A stretch of 37,620 nt of DNA from a virus. Below, piece by piece: positions 22,246-30,383 of this stretch. Both the position numbers and the translations under genes were made by a program. The stretch is taken from the IMG/VR virus record IMGVR_UViG_3300022707_000476, positions 1 through 37,620 of that record; one strand, given 5' to 3'. A model generated the notes under the pieces. The model was not told the origin of the DNA, ran no database searches, and saw nothing but the letters and a program-made list of their open reading frames with translations. Numbering within the stretch: the stretch's first letter is position 1; each line of letters begins with the position of its first letter.

Positions 22246-24277
22246 TAGGTGATCCTCCCGTTATGTTCTGATCGTCGATGTTAAATCGTCCGAAGCCATC
22301 AAGATTGGCCTGCTCAAGGGCTGGTATTAAGTCATTCCTAACAAATTCCGTGCTTGTGACCGGTCCATTGAAGTTCACTGTTATACCTCCCCCACCGCCA
22401 TTAGACGAAGCGGGAGAAATTGACTCAGATATGACATTCGAAACAGCCTGACCGAAGCCCGGAGCACTTAGGGAGTTAGTCAGCCCACTCATAAATTCCC
22501 GACCAAAATCCTCACCATTACGTCGCGCAAAAGCATCGTTGATAGGGTTGTCGAAACCGAGAGCTTCTTTACCTCCCTTAATAGTACCAGCGGCAGCGAG
22601 AGCAGGGCCAACGGTCGCTCCGAGGGATAATGCTGCCATCGCCGCAACGGCACTCCATATAGAATCAGCAAGTTTCTGCGCGGCGAATGCTTCGGCGAGA
22701 AATGCAGCGGTGGCGGTGGCTGCGGCAACGGCGACAGCCACATTAGCCCCAGCTAGTGCAAAGGTCGAAACGGTCAATTCATCCTCTTTCTTTTTTCCAA
22801 TTACGGTCGTTGCAATCCAGGTGAACAATGCGACAACTGCGGTTTTGACTAAACTACGAACGATAGACTTACCAATATCCTCAAATGTCTTTTTTATATT
22901 GGTGGCCATGTCATTCGTATTGAAAATCAACCCCTGAGTAATTGTGTCGAATATCTCAAGGACCGAGTCCTGTAATAGCGACCACTTCTCAATCCAATCG
23001 TCGACCATCATTTGTGTCTGTTCAGCAGACACCAAAGCGAGTTCCTCAATCTCTAACTCAAGGTCAGACATGGTCTGTTCCAGCAATTTCCAAGCGGGGA
23101 CACCCTCTTCGACCACCTTGACCGAAGTGTCACCTATAACCTCTTGCAGAGCTTCAAGATTGATTGACACAGCTTGAGTCTGATCCCTCATTTCGGCCAA
23201 TCTTCGGTTGTAATCTTCAACGGCAAGAGCGGCCAAATTACCTCTGTTTTGAATTCTCGCAAAGGCTTCTGCACTATCTTCCCCTATTTTTATAATTTCA
23301 CCCCTCGCCACGAACGTAGCGTCCGTTAGCTGACCCATTTGTAGAGAGGCTTTGACCAAATCAATCGTCGATATCTTTGGCCCTGCTATTTGTTCAAGTT
23401 GAAATCGGAACTCCCTTATCGATATAAGACCAGTATCAAGTTGGCCAATGAGATCGTTTAGTCGATCCGTCCACAGCTTAGTATTATCTGAGGCCGCTTT
23501 TAACTCTCTACCTGTTTCATCTAACGGGGCACCAAGAGCCGATACTGCACCGAGCAGATCCCCAAAGAAAAGAATTACCGACTTACCTGTATTTACCAAG
23601 TCGATGAATATAGTGAGCACAACCTGTAACGCTGGCAACAGGAGTCGGAAGATATCCTCTTTGAGGTCGCCAAATCTCTCCCCCAAAACCTTCATCTGGA
23701 CAGAGAATGATTTTGCTACATCCTTGGCCGCACCGCCGAACTTCTGAGTAATCTGCTCAATAGCTGCCGCAAACTTTTCGTTCTTGGGAATAGCCTCATC
23801 GATGATAATACCATACCGGCTCAGAGTTGAGGTATATCCAACCTGGGCCTTTGAAATAAGATCAACCGCCGATGATAGAGAGATACCAGAGCCAACAGCC
23901 AGATCAGTAGCAACTCGCATTTCCTCTTTGGCCTCTGAAATTGACGCTCCAAAATCAATGAACTTCTGTATTCCCTTTGCAACGACCTCATCAGAAACAC
24001 CGGTGAGCGTTTGCATTTCATCCGCAAACTTTCGTATTTCATTTAGTCCGTTGGTTACCTCGATGTTATGTCGCTTCAAGGCACCGGCAACAGCCAGCCA
24101 TTGACGTTCACTCTCAGCACCAACGTCAACAATATCGCTCAGTATATCAAAACCAACCTTCAACGTCGCCAAGGCGGCAGCTATACCGAGCAGATTATTC
24201 TTCAACCCGGCAAACGCCGATTTAGTCTTATCCTTAGCATTGATGACGATGTTGACGTTCTGATTAGTTGTTGGCAT
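22232..24277 (-). CDS. Tail tape measure protein (681 aa)
   Basis: A long, mostly helical protein with the usual start VNIVINAKDKTKSAFAGLKN, coiled-coil segments, hydrophobic stretches near 475-575 (VKTAVVALFTWIATTVIG, VAVAVAAATATAAFLAEAF) and a Gly-rich end. It sets tail length; at about 0.15 nm per residue, 681 residues predict a tail of roughly 100 nm. It starts inside the end of the chaperone frameshift ORF (14-base overlap), as in lambda G/GT-H. The start has only a weak SD. Confidence 0.88.
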   Translation of the reverse strand: MPTTNQNVNIVINAKDKTKSAFAGLKNNLLGIAAALATLKVGFDILSDIVDVGAESERQWLAVAGALKRHNIEVTNGLNEIRKFADEMQTLTGVSDEVVAKGIQKFIDFGASISEAKEEMRVATDLAVGSGISLSSAVDLISKAQVGYTSTLSRYGIIIDEAIPKNEKFAAAIEQITQKFGGAAKDVAKSFSVQMKVLGERFGDLKEDIFRLLLPALQVVLTIFIDLVNTGKSVILFFGDLLGAVSALGAPLDETGRELKAASDNTKLWTDRLNDLIGQLDTGLISIREFRFQLEQIAGPKISTIDLVKASLQMGQLTDATFVARGEIIKIGEDSAEAFARIQNRGNLAALAVEDYNRRLAEMRDQTQAVSINLEALQEVIGDTSVKVVEEGVPAWKLLEQTMSDLELEIEELALVSAEQTQMMVDDWIEKWSLLQDSVLEIFDTITQGLIFNTNDMATNIKKTFEDIGKSIVRSLVKTAVVALFTWIATTVIGKKKEDELTVSTFALAGANVAVAVAAATATAAFLAEAFAAQKLADSIWSAVAAMAALSLGATVGPALAAAGTIKGGKEALGFDNPINDAFARRNGEDFGREFMSGLTNSLSAPGFGQAVSNVISESISPASSNGGGGGITVNFNGPVTSTEFVRNDLIPALEQANLDGFGRFNIDDQNITGGSPIAFA

Positions 24278-25012
24278 TCTCTATCGCTTTCAGTTTCTTG
24301 ATGATATGAATCTCCGATTCAATCACGTCCACTGCACTAACCCAAAAGGCAGGGAGATTAAAGTATTCCCCCGGCGTTCTGAGATTCTTGATTCCACCTG
24401 TTGCTCCGAACATTCTCATAATATCATTCGTGTCCCGATCTACTAACCCGAGCGGACAGAGATTGATTTGGATTACAGTGTGATAAACCGTTGACATACC
24501 AGAGACCTCTTTGGACTGAGCATCCTCTACGGCTTTCCACCAAGTTTCTCTTGTTGCCTTGATATCGCAATTCTTATCTCCAAGATTTACTTCATTGGCC
24601 TTAGAAAAGCACTGAGTAAAGTTGCTGCCTACTCCGCAATGCTCGTGTGTTCGCCCGCCGCCGTACCAGGCGAGTCCGACGGCGAGTCTGAGTTTTTTGC
24701 TTTTTTCTCCAGTACGTCTGACTGAGTTATAATCGCACCCGCCAGACCCAGAAAGTCTTTGAGGCTATCGAGCCTAAGAAGAAGTTCCATCGTTATCTCT
24801 TCGTCAATGCCCTCAATACTCTTGATTTTGGGAGCCATGAATTTGGCTAGTGGTTTCAATGGAGTTGCCGACGGATCATCCGTATTCACCAGTCCTTGAA
24901 GATCTATCTGCTCCATTACTGTGAGCGGATAAATGTCTACATAAGTAGGCTCGCCATCGTCCCAAATTGCAACCGTGGTCGTTTCCTGTAAATTGATTAG
25001 CTTGAAAGCCAT
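24264..25012 (-). CDS. Tail assembly chaperone frameshift product, GT-like (249 aa)
   Basis: This is the predicted -1 frameshift fusion. The first 107 codons of the 127-aa chaperone are read to the slippery heptamer A AAA AAC (24692-24698). Translation then continues in the -1 frame for 142 codons to 24264. The -1 frame is open from the slip site onward, although its first ATG is only at 24497, so the downstream ORF lacks an independent start near its true beginning. The extension (LAWYGGGRTHEHCG, ETWWKAVEDAQ, then MSTVYHTVIQINLCP) looks like real protein. In lambda the G/GT pair chaperones the tape measure during tail assembly. Confidence 0.78.
24629..25012 (-). CDS. Tail assembly chaperone, G-like (127 aa)
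   Basis: The in-frame product of the chaperone gene between tail tube and tape measure. The N-terminus is beta (FKLINLQETTTVAIWDDGEP, VDIYPLTVMEQIDLQ) and the middle helical. After the slippery site the zero frame adds only about 20 low-complexity residues (SDSPSDSPGTAAGEHTS) before the stop, typical of gpG-like tails. Position, size and the slippery site identify it; sequence similarity to lambda G is not evident. Confidence 0.82.
   Translation of the reverse strand: MAFKLINLQETTTVAIWDDGEPTYVDIYPLTVMEQIDLQGLVNTDDPSATPLKPLAKFMAPKIKSIEGIDEEITMELLLRLDSLKDFLGLAGAIITQSDVLEKKAKNSDSPSDSPGTAAGEHTSIAE
24692..24698 (-). promoter_or_regulatory. -1 ribosomal frameshift site A AAA AAC
   Basis: Zero-frame codons GCA AAA AAC give the heptamer A AAA AAC of the X XXY YYZ class. 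It falls 20 codons before the zero-frame stop, and the -1 frame is open for 142 codons beyond. A nearby run at 24700-24706 is not a canonical heptamer. Confidence 0.75.
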
Positions 25013-25033
25013 GTTTACACCCGTACCTTTCGT

Positions 25034-26074
25034 TTAAAACCCTCTATCTATATCGTTAGCTATAATGATGGTCGCCGGAGAAGTGTCTTTGTCAAGGCCG
25101 TACAGTTCCCCGACAAGGACAGCACTCATCACGCCATCGTAATCTCGTTCCACATCCTCAGTTAATTTGCCATGAATGGCAATGTCGAAATCACCGTCAT
25201 CGGTCCCAGGGGAAGCGTTGCCGTATCCGATATTGATATCGATCGCCGTACCTGCGGCAGCGTTCACAAAGGCCGTCATCGTGTTGACGTCGTCCTGAAT
25301 AGGGATATTAAAAGTGCCGCCTCGTTCGGTGATACCATAGTTTTCAAACTCACCATTATCCTGTCCACACTTCATAAGCGTCTGGCTCAGAACTATCGTC
25401 CAGGCATTCTTTAGAGCCACGGTCTGAGCACCGGCCCCGAAATCAATAGTCTGCCGATCGGCATTGGCGTAATGGAAGCCAGCCGAATTAAATCGGGTCC
25501 ATGTACCGGATGGATCGGAGGTTCCATCAATAGCCCCTCTGGCCACCATGTCACAAGAAAAACTGATCTTGCCGGATGGCTCACAGCTAATCGTCAACTG
25601 CTGACAAATCGAGTCGGCCGCTTTTCTACTCCTCGAGGCGGTAGGATGACGGCTGAACACGGTGTAAAAGAATCCAGCATCAGAACTAAAGTCCGGTTGC
25701 TGAACAGCACCATCGACCGGAATGTCGAAGGTTTTTCCGAATGGTGACAACGCATCCTCAACGACGTTCTGGAAAAATGCCGCCAACAATAAATCAAGGA
25801 ATTCCTGCCTGACCGTTGGGATGACAATCGGGAACTCCGGCATGGATTCATTTGTATCGACCAGAACATTACCGTCGTGCATAAACCGAGTGCCATTGGC
25901 GGCAGGGTCTTTGCGAACGTTCAACGCATTCTTGAGGCTGAAATGCTCGCTTTGCAACTCCGCCCCATTATTGGCGGTAATCAGGTCCACACTATCAAGT
26001 TCGGCAGTGCCAAATACAGACTGGAGCACTATACCATATTGTTTCTCTGATCCTACTAAGGCTATATTAGCCAT
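25034..26074 (-). CDS. Major tail tube protein (346 aa)
   Basis: A beta-rich protein of a size common for siphophage tail tube proteins. It lies between the tail terminator candidates and the chaperone. Typical parts are VGSEKQYGIVLQSVFGTAEL at the start, QLTISCEPSGKISFSCDMVA near 170 and DIAIHGKLTEDVERDYDGVM near 300. The C-terminal third could be an added Ig-like domain. The start overlaps the previous stop by one base (TAATG). The call rests on order and composition. Confidence 0.72.
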   Translation of the reverse strand: MANIALVGSEKQYGIVLQSVFGTAELDSVDLITANNGAELQSEHFSLKNALNVRKDPAANGTRFMHDGNVLVDTNESMPEFPIVIPTVRQEFLDLLLAAFFQNVVEDALSPFGKTFDIPVDGAVQQPDFSSDAGFFYTVFSRHPTASRSRKAADSICQQLTISCEPSGKISFSCDMVARGAIDGTSDPSGTWTRFNSAGFHYANADRQTIDFGAGAQTVALKNAWTIVLSQTLMKCGQDNGEFENYGITERGGTFNIPIQDDVNTMTAFVNAAAGTAIDINIGYGNASPGTDDGDFDIAIHGKLTEDVERDYDGVMSAVLVGELYGLDKDTSPATIIIANDIDRGF

Positions 26075-26307
26075 TACTTACCACCTTCCAATATGACCAG
26101 ATCAAGCTCGATCAACCGTTCGGCAATGGACCGGGGTAACTCAATCGTTTCGCCAAGTTTAAGTTTACGGAAATCATTTATTGCAATTCCGAATTTCTTC
26201 TGAGCGTTACAAGCTGGCCACGTTGTAGTTCGCGGCAACCCGGTAACCTTAACTTTGCCGGTAGTCTTAGGCTTTGGATCTTCTGTCTTTTCTGTATTAT
26301 TAGTCAT
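26074..26307 (-). CDS. Small tail-region protein (77 aa)
   Basis: A charged N-terminal stretch (MTNNTEKTEDPKPKTTGKVK) precedes a small domain with LKLGETIELPRSIAERLIEL. A comparable EEAERL unit occurs in the 108-aa protein after the capsid gene, suggesting a shared small fold. ATG 26307 has AGGAG seven bases upstream and is preferred over the in-frame start at 26334. Function unknown. Confidence 0.68.
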   Translation of the reverse strand: MTNNTEKTEDPKPKTTGKVKVTGLPRTTTWPACNAQKKFGIAINDFRKLKLGETIELPRSIAERLIELDLVILEGGK

Positions 26308-26308
26308 A

Positions 26309-26791
26309 TTACGACTCCTGTGGATAACATACATAAACTTTGACGATGGTAATCACCTCAGCCCCCATAGTGGCAGACTCTGAGAATTCTTGCTGATTGG
26401 TTATACTTTCAATGTGTTCAATCCAAAACGGGTTAGGTGGTGTCTTGAATCTGAACAGATTTGATTCTAATTTATTTGCAACCCCTTCGGCCAATCTCAT
26501 GGTATCCCGTTCTTCGAACCGATCCCCGATGTATGCCGTGTGGACCCGACAAGAACAAGCCATCGTCCATTGTAAAGCAGGGCCATTCTCAACACCTTCG
26601 AAGGTAGTTCTGGCGTCAACGATCTCTACGGTGACGGCATTCAGTTCCAACCTGGCGACCTTATGGCTGTCGTAGACAAAAGAAAAGATCGGATCGAAAC
26701 CGCTGGCAATGGTGGTCTTTAGCTCATTCATAAGCGTCACGATATCGTCCCGGGCGTTATCTGCGAATTGGATTCCTACGACATCAGCCAT
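26309..26791 (-). CDS. Putative tail terminator/completion protein (160 aa)
   Basis: Beta-alpha pattern with LELNAVTVEIVDARTTFE and a late VITIVKVYVCYP strand. It lies immediately before the tail tube gene region, where siphophages keep tail terminator or head-tail joining proteins. GGGGAG lies six bases before the ATG, and it overlaps the gene above by one base. The next gene (148 aa) is of similar type, and I cannot tell which one caps the tail. Confidence 0.55.
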   Translation of the reverse strand: MADVVGIQFADNARDDIVTLMNELKTTIASGFDPIFSFVYDSHKVARLELNAVTVEIVDARTTFEGVENGPALQWTMACSCRVHTAYIGDRFEERDTMRLAEGVANKLESNLFRFKTPPNPFWIEHIESITNQQEFSESATMGAEVITIVKVYVCYPQES

Positions 26792-27237
26792 CAGTAACTC
26801 CCCTTCGGTGTCCAGTAGAGCACCTGGAACGTTCCACGGATGACGCTCTGTTTGCTATCAGTGATCCGGTAAGTTGGCATTTCCATCCAGAACATTGCCA
26901 GTCCATTAGCACCTAAATCCGGGTCTGAGTTCGCAAATTGCTTGAGGGCGGCCACCATGTCATTGCTGTCGCGTTGTAGGGATTCATGGGAGCCGCCGTT
27001 GAGATATCCGGTAACCGTTATCGTTATCGCAAACCGATCGTGAGTACCGTCGGCAACAACCTGCTCTTCGGTCCCCTCTTCGTTGACCATCAGAAGTGGT
27101 GTCTGGCCCTTGAACTTATTTAGATAGTCTTCATCGAAGGGCTTTATATCAGCCACGTTGACCGAATAGGCGTCATCGTATTTGATATCCTCAATGGCCA
27201 GTAGGATATTAATGATTATGTCGTTGCGAATGGACAT
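26791..27237 (-). CDS. Putative tail terminator or minor tail protein (148 aa)
   Basis: It begins with a helix (SIRNDIIINILLAIEDIKYD) followed by PLLMVNEEGTEEQV and a strand FAITITVTGYLNGG, the pattern of gpU-like tail terminators. The C-terminal part (VIRGTFQVLYWTPKGSY) is beta. The start overlaps the stop of the 59-aa gene (TAATG). Role inferred from order and fold-like pattern. Confidence 0.55.
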   Translation of the reverse strand: MSIRNDIIINILLAIEDIKYDDAYSVNVADIKPFDEDYLNKFKGQTPLLMVNEEGTEEQVVADGTHDRFAITITVTGYLNGGSHESLQRDSNDMVAALKQFANSDPDLGANGLAMFWMEMPTYRITDSKQSVIRGTFQVLYWTPKGSY

Positions 27238-27416
27238 TAGATATGTTTTTTATCCTGATTTATTAAATACATATTTCCCTTCAGGAGCCAGACGCCGAGC
27301 TGAATTAGAACCTTTGCCACGGCAACCCTAAAAGCAAGGCGACGGGACATGCGCGCAGTGATGGTCAACGTGCATTCAAAACTGCCGCTCGGAATATCTC
27401 TTACTATTACAGTCAT
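27237..27416 (-). CDS. Very small gene in head-tail region (59 aa)
   Basis: A short ORF fills the 27238-27425 gap. It starts MTVIVRDIPSGSFECTLTIT, continues with ARMSRRLAFRVAVAKVLIQL and ends QDKKHI. AGAGG lies five bases before the ATG, and its TAA overlaps the next ATG (TAATG), so it is well placed to be translated. The second half could be an amphipathic helix. Small genes of this type are common between neck and tail genes; function unknown. Confidence 0.72.
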   Translation of the reverse strand: MTVIVRDIPSGSFECTLTITARMSRRLAFRVAVAKVLIQLGVWLLKGNMYLINQDKKHI

Positions 27417-27425
27417 TTTAACCTC

Positions 27426-27848
27426 TTATTTGAACGGCTTTAAGATCGCTTTATCGATAGCGGCCAAAGCAGCCTTTCCTTTATCTCGCCAGGTTGGACC
27501 AACAAACGCGTAAGCTTGCATTTTCCTCGTTCCAAACTCCAGAAATTTATCATACTTAACCCGGGCACCGATTATCAGAGCATTGCCTACTGTCAATGCG
27601 AAGCGGATGGACGAACGTAGCCGGTTGGTCACGACACCGGGGAAATCGTTAGAACGGCTGAATGCCGCACCCCCTTTGGTTCTTTTCCTGCCCGGACCGG
27701 ATACCTTCCGTTTCATATCCCGTTCAAGGATGACACCGGCCGACCGCATGCCCTTTTTGATATTAGTCGGGAGCGCACGTTCGAAGCCTTTCATCGTCCC
27801 GACCACTTGCTTCATCCCAGAAACTTCTATTGTGACATCATCGGCCAT
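27426..27848 (-). CDS. HK97 gp10-like neck/tail completion protein (140 aa)
   Basis: It resembles the HK97 gp10 family: VEVSG-like start, GMKQVVGTMKGFERALPTNI, basic middle (RDMKRKVSGPGRKRTKGG), and the characteristic YDKFLEFGTRKMQAYAFVGP near 105-124, including the conserved EFGT(R/K)M. These proteins join head and tail. ATG 27848 is preferred (AGGA upstream, 11-base overlap with the connector gene); the frame extends to 27887 without support. Confidence 0.82.
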   Translation of the reverse strand: MADDVTIEVSGMKQVVGTMKGFERALPTNIKKGMRSAGVILERDMKRKVSGPGRKRTKGGAAFSRSNDFPGVVTNRLRSSIRFALTVGNALIIGARVKYDKFLEFGTRKMQAYAFVGPTWRDKGKAALAAIDKAILKPFK

Positions 27849-28446
27849 AGGACGGATTCCTATTGTTATCGAGTATCCGCTTAACATCTTCTGGGATCTT
27901 CGATAGATTTATAGTCACACTACGATCCACCAACGACTCAGCCTCAACGCCCTCTTGGCCTTCGGCCTTTTTCATCGACCGTTGAACGAGGACACAGGTA
28001 GCTTGCTTGACATCTGATTTGATATCTCTCAAAGCAACACCATAATCGTAAGTGATCCGCCAGTTATCTTCGCCATCGGTAAACCGTGTACCATCGTTGA
28101 AAAAGATACGGCCAATCTGTAATTGGACCGCTCGGGTAGCCTCAGAGGTTGTCAGTTCCTCCCAGCTAATACCGTTCCACTCTTCGATCTTAATTGCGGT
28201 CGTATCTTCATTGATCGGAATGTTGCGAGTATAGTAATCCTTTTCACCATCACCATCCAACAGTTCAACCAGCCCGGTTGCGGCCCTGAACAGTCGATCA
28301 CAATATCCCTCGATGAATTCAGAAACCATGTTGATGTAAAGATTCACCTGGCTTTCGGATATCTGGGTATCGTCCTTATCCTCACCGATGAACTCGATAT
28401 AGGTCCCATAATCGATCAGTGCGTTGCTGTTCAGTTTGTGGGCCAT
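27838..28446 (-). CDS. Head-tail connector, gp6/adaptor-like (202 aa)
   Basis: Helical N-terminus (ISESQVNLYINMVSEFIEGY, CDRLFRAATG), a central beta part (NEDTTAIKIEEWNGISWEE, then WRITYDYGVAL) and a helix SDVKQATCVLVQRSMKKAEG match head-tail adaptor proteins that sit under the portal (Ad1/gp6 class). The GV(A/P)xxIKxAxxxLV-like segment is the clearest family trait. The SD is weak; the gene starts three bases after the preceding stop. Confidence 0.78.
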   Translation of the reverse strand: MAHKLNSNALIDYGTYIEFIGEDKDDTQISESQVNLYINMVSEFIEGYCDRLFRAATGLVELLDGDGEKDYYTRNIPINEDTTAIKIEEWNGISWEELTTSEATRAVQLQIGRIFFNDGTRFTDGEDNWRITYDYGVALRDIKSDVKQATCVLVQRSMKKAEGQEGVEAESLVDRSVTINLSKIPEDVKRILDNNRNPSYGR

Positions 28447-28448
28447 GA

Positions 28449-28775
28449 TTATCTAGTGACGTCAGGGGTCATATCTCCTGTGATACTGGGCTGGATATCC
28501 TTGTCACCGGTTTCATCGTCGGCCGTGGAATCTGCCTGATCCGTCTTATCGGCGGCCTCAGATTGAGCTTTAGCATTTGCCTCATCCTCTAAGGCTTTCT
28601 TCTCTTTCTTATAAGCCGCCGAGTTGGTGTCGACAATCTCGAACCGGTCGGGGAAGTCCTTGACCAAACGCTCAGCCTCTTCGATCTTGACCTCAGTACC
28701 AATCTTCATTTCACCGGGACCGGAAAAAGCAATCTCACCCGTGTATTTCTTGCCAGTAAATTTCAGAACCTTCAC
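28449..28775 (-). CDS. Small protein after the capsid gene (108 aa)
   Basis: A compact N-terminal domain (KVLKFTGKKYTGEIAFSGPG, VKIEEAERLVKDFPDRFEIV) is followed by a disordered, acidic, Ala/Asp-rich tail (DEANAKAQSEAADKTDQADS). I choose the GTG at 28775: CCTCC on the plus strand gives GGAGG six bases upstream, whereas starts higher up lie within or next to a hairpin. Possibly a small capsid-associated protein, by position only. Confidence 0.7.
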   Translation of the reverse strand: MKVLKFTGKKYTGEIAFSGPGEMKIGTEVKIEEAERLVKDFPDRFEIVDTNSAAYKKEKKALEDEANAKAQSEAADKTDQADSTADDETGDKDIQPSITGDMTPDVTR

Positions 28776-28795
28776 AATGAACCTCCGCTTAATAA

Positions 28796-28817
28796 GCGGG
28801 GTCAATCAAGACCCCGC
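28796..28817 (-). terminator. Perfect 8-bp hairpin after the capsid gene
   Basis: GCGGGGTC and GACCCCGC pair around a six-base loop in the 28776-28856 spacer. The sequence after the stem is TTATTAAG, not a strong T-run, so it is at best a leaky terminator or attenuator; it may also stabilise the capsid mRNA 3' end. Confidence 0.5.
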
Positions 28818-28856
28818 ATTGATTTCAACAGTTTACTATATCGCTATCAATTCTCT

Positions 28857-30383
28857 TTAGCTGGTAGCTACGTTGAATATCCAGTTGACCGAAGTTACTG
28901 TACTAGATGGAGTGAACGTAGGTTTGAAGTCCAGTCGCTTGAAGGCAACCATATTCCAGACATCGTTAATGTTGTCCCGCTCAGTCAGAACTTCGACACC
29001 ACGGCGAATACCGCGCAAGAACATATCGGTATTACAGTAGATGAAGACAGTCCGATCTACGGTAACATTATCGAAGATACCGACAGCGTTGAGATCGTCA
29101 TCAACAAATTCGCTTTCGATAACTGGCACGTTGTAGATTCGACCGAGTTCACCCTGGAGCACGACAGCGTTAGGGCCGTACTTATCGAGGGTCTGGAAGT
29201 TCTCCATTTCGTCTTTATTCAGCAAGCGGAGCAAATGCCCCTTAACCGAACAGAAGATTCTGAGATCGGCAGCGGCTCGTCCATACTTACCCATCTGCCC
29301 ACGGCAAGTGGTGTGTTTAGTCTCATTATGGGTTGAGCCGTCGACGCCAATCACTGCGTCCGCACTACCACTGTTGATGGTCTGGAAGATAGCATGGCGT
29401 AAACCATCGAAAGCCTTACGGAAATCAGTCGATGCAAGTGCTCTACCCGAATCGAGATCAGCGTCCGCACCATCGTTCCCGTTGATAATCGAACGATCTT
29501 CGGAACGTGCAATGGATCTGGTGATCCCCTTCATGTAAAGAGGCATGACAGCAAAGGCGGCATCCTCAGTCAACTCGGTAGAAATCTGATAACGACCACG
29601 GGCCTTTTTCGATATCAGGGTCATATCACCAGAAGAATAGGTTTCTTCGTTCGAATCGAACCCACTAACAAGTGTGATCTTTTCGCCAATCAGCTTGGCA
29701 AAAGTATCACCGTCATCGGTATCGATTTCCATTGTTTTGGCTGTCATCTGGACCTCTTGGAACTGACTAGCCACCAATGTTTCTTGCCTGATATCTTCAA
29801 TCAGCGATCCAGAGAAACCGATAGGAACCCACTCTTCACCTTCACCAGCGGTCTCGGTATCCATCGCCTTAGCGAAAGCTGAGGCGCGTTTGAATAGGTG
29901 AAGACTCTTACGACGCTCGATCTTATCGATCTGGTGATATTGACCGCCGTTATTTCTGGAGGCACATTCCAGCATGATGTCGATACCCATGATATCGTCG
30001 TTCATCTTTTGAAGACAAATTAACTGATCCGCTTGTACCGACGGCACGGTCCCCCGAATGACCGACGGCTCAAGCATGACCAATTCCTTGATCGTACCTG
30101 GTAGAATGTTTCGATCAACGATGACATTCTTCTTGGCTTTCAGGGTTTTGATTTCATCTTTCAAATCATTGTACGCCTTTGAGAAGTCAGCGGTAACATT
30201 CTCGATCAGAGTCTTGACGTCGCCCTCTGATAATTGAGGCTGACTGGCGATCTCGGTTAGCTGCTTTTCTAACCGAGCCAGCGTTTCGAACTTCGGTCCG
30301 AGTTCTTTTGTGGTGATCTCGGTTTGGTCTTTTATCGCCTTGGCGATTGTGACCTCAACATCTTTTTGCAGTTCTGGATCCAT
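28857..30383 (-). CDS. Major capsid protein with scaffold-like N-terminus, from internal start (508 aa)
   Basis: A second start inside the fusion gene: ATG at 30383 (MDPELQKDVEVTIAKAIKD) with AGGAG exactly seven bases upstream. The first 100 or so residues are a coiled-coil scaffold or delta-type domain (KELGPKFETLARLEKQLTEI). The rest is an HK97-fold capsid (EEWVPIGFSGSLIEDIRQET, FKRLDFKPTF at the end). This would supply the bulk capsid subunit, as the lambda Nu3/C nested genes do for scaffold. Structure typical of HK97 gp5; internal initiation is inferred from the ribosome site. Confidence 0.75.
   Translation of the reverse strand: MDPELQKDVEVTIAKAIKDQTEITTKELGPKFETLARLEKQLTEIASQPQLSEGDVKTLIENVTADFSKAYNDLKDEIKTLKAKKNVIVDRNILPGTIKELVMLEPSVIRGTVPSVQADQLICLQKMNDDIMGIDIMLECASRNNGGQYHQIDKIERRKSLHLFKRASAFAKAMDTETAGEGEEWVPIGFSGSLIEDIRQETLVASQFQEVQMTAKTMEIDTDDGDTFAKLIGEKITLVSGFDSNEETYSSGDMTLISKKARGRYQISTELTEDAAFAVMPLYMKGITRSIARSEDRSIINGNDGADADLDSGRALASTDFRKAFDGLRHAIFQTINSGSADAVIGVDGSTHNETKHTTCRGQMGKYGRAAADLRIFCSVKGHLLRLLNKDEMENFQTLDKYGPNAVVLQGELGRIYNVPVIESEFVDDDLNAVGIFDNVTVDRTVFIYCNTDMFLRGIRRGVEVLTERDNINDVWNMVAFKRLDFKPTFTPSSTVTSVNWIFNVATS

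Noticed and set aside
24700-24706. The G AAA AAA G run as the frameshift site
   Set aside because: In the zero frame it reads GAG AAA AAA GCA, which is not X XXY YYZ; the heptamer eight bases later is canonical.
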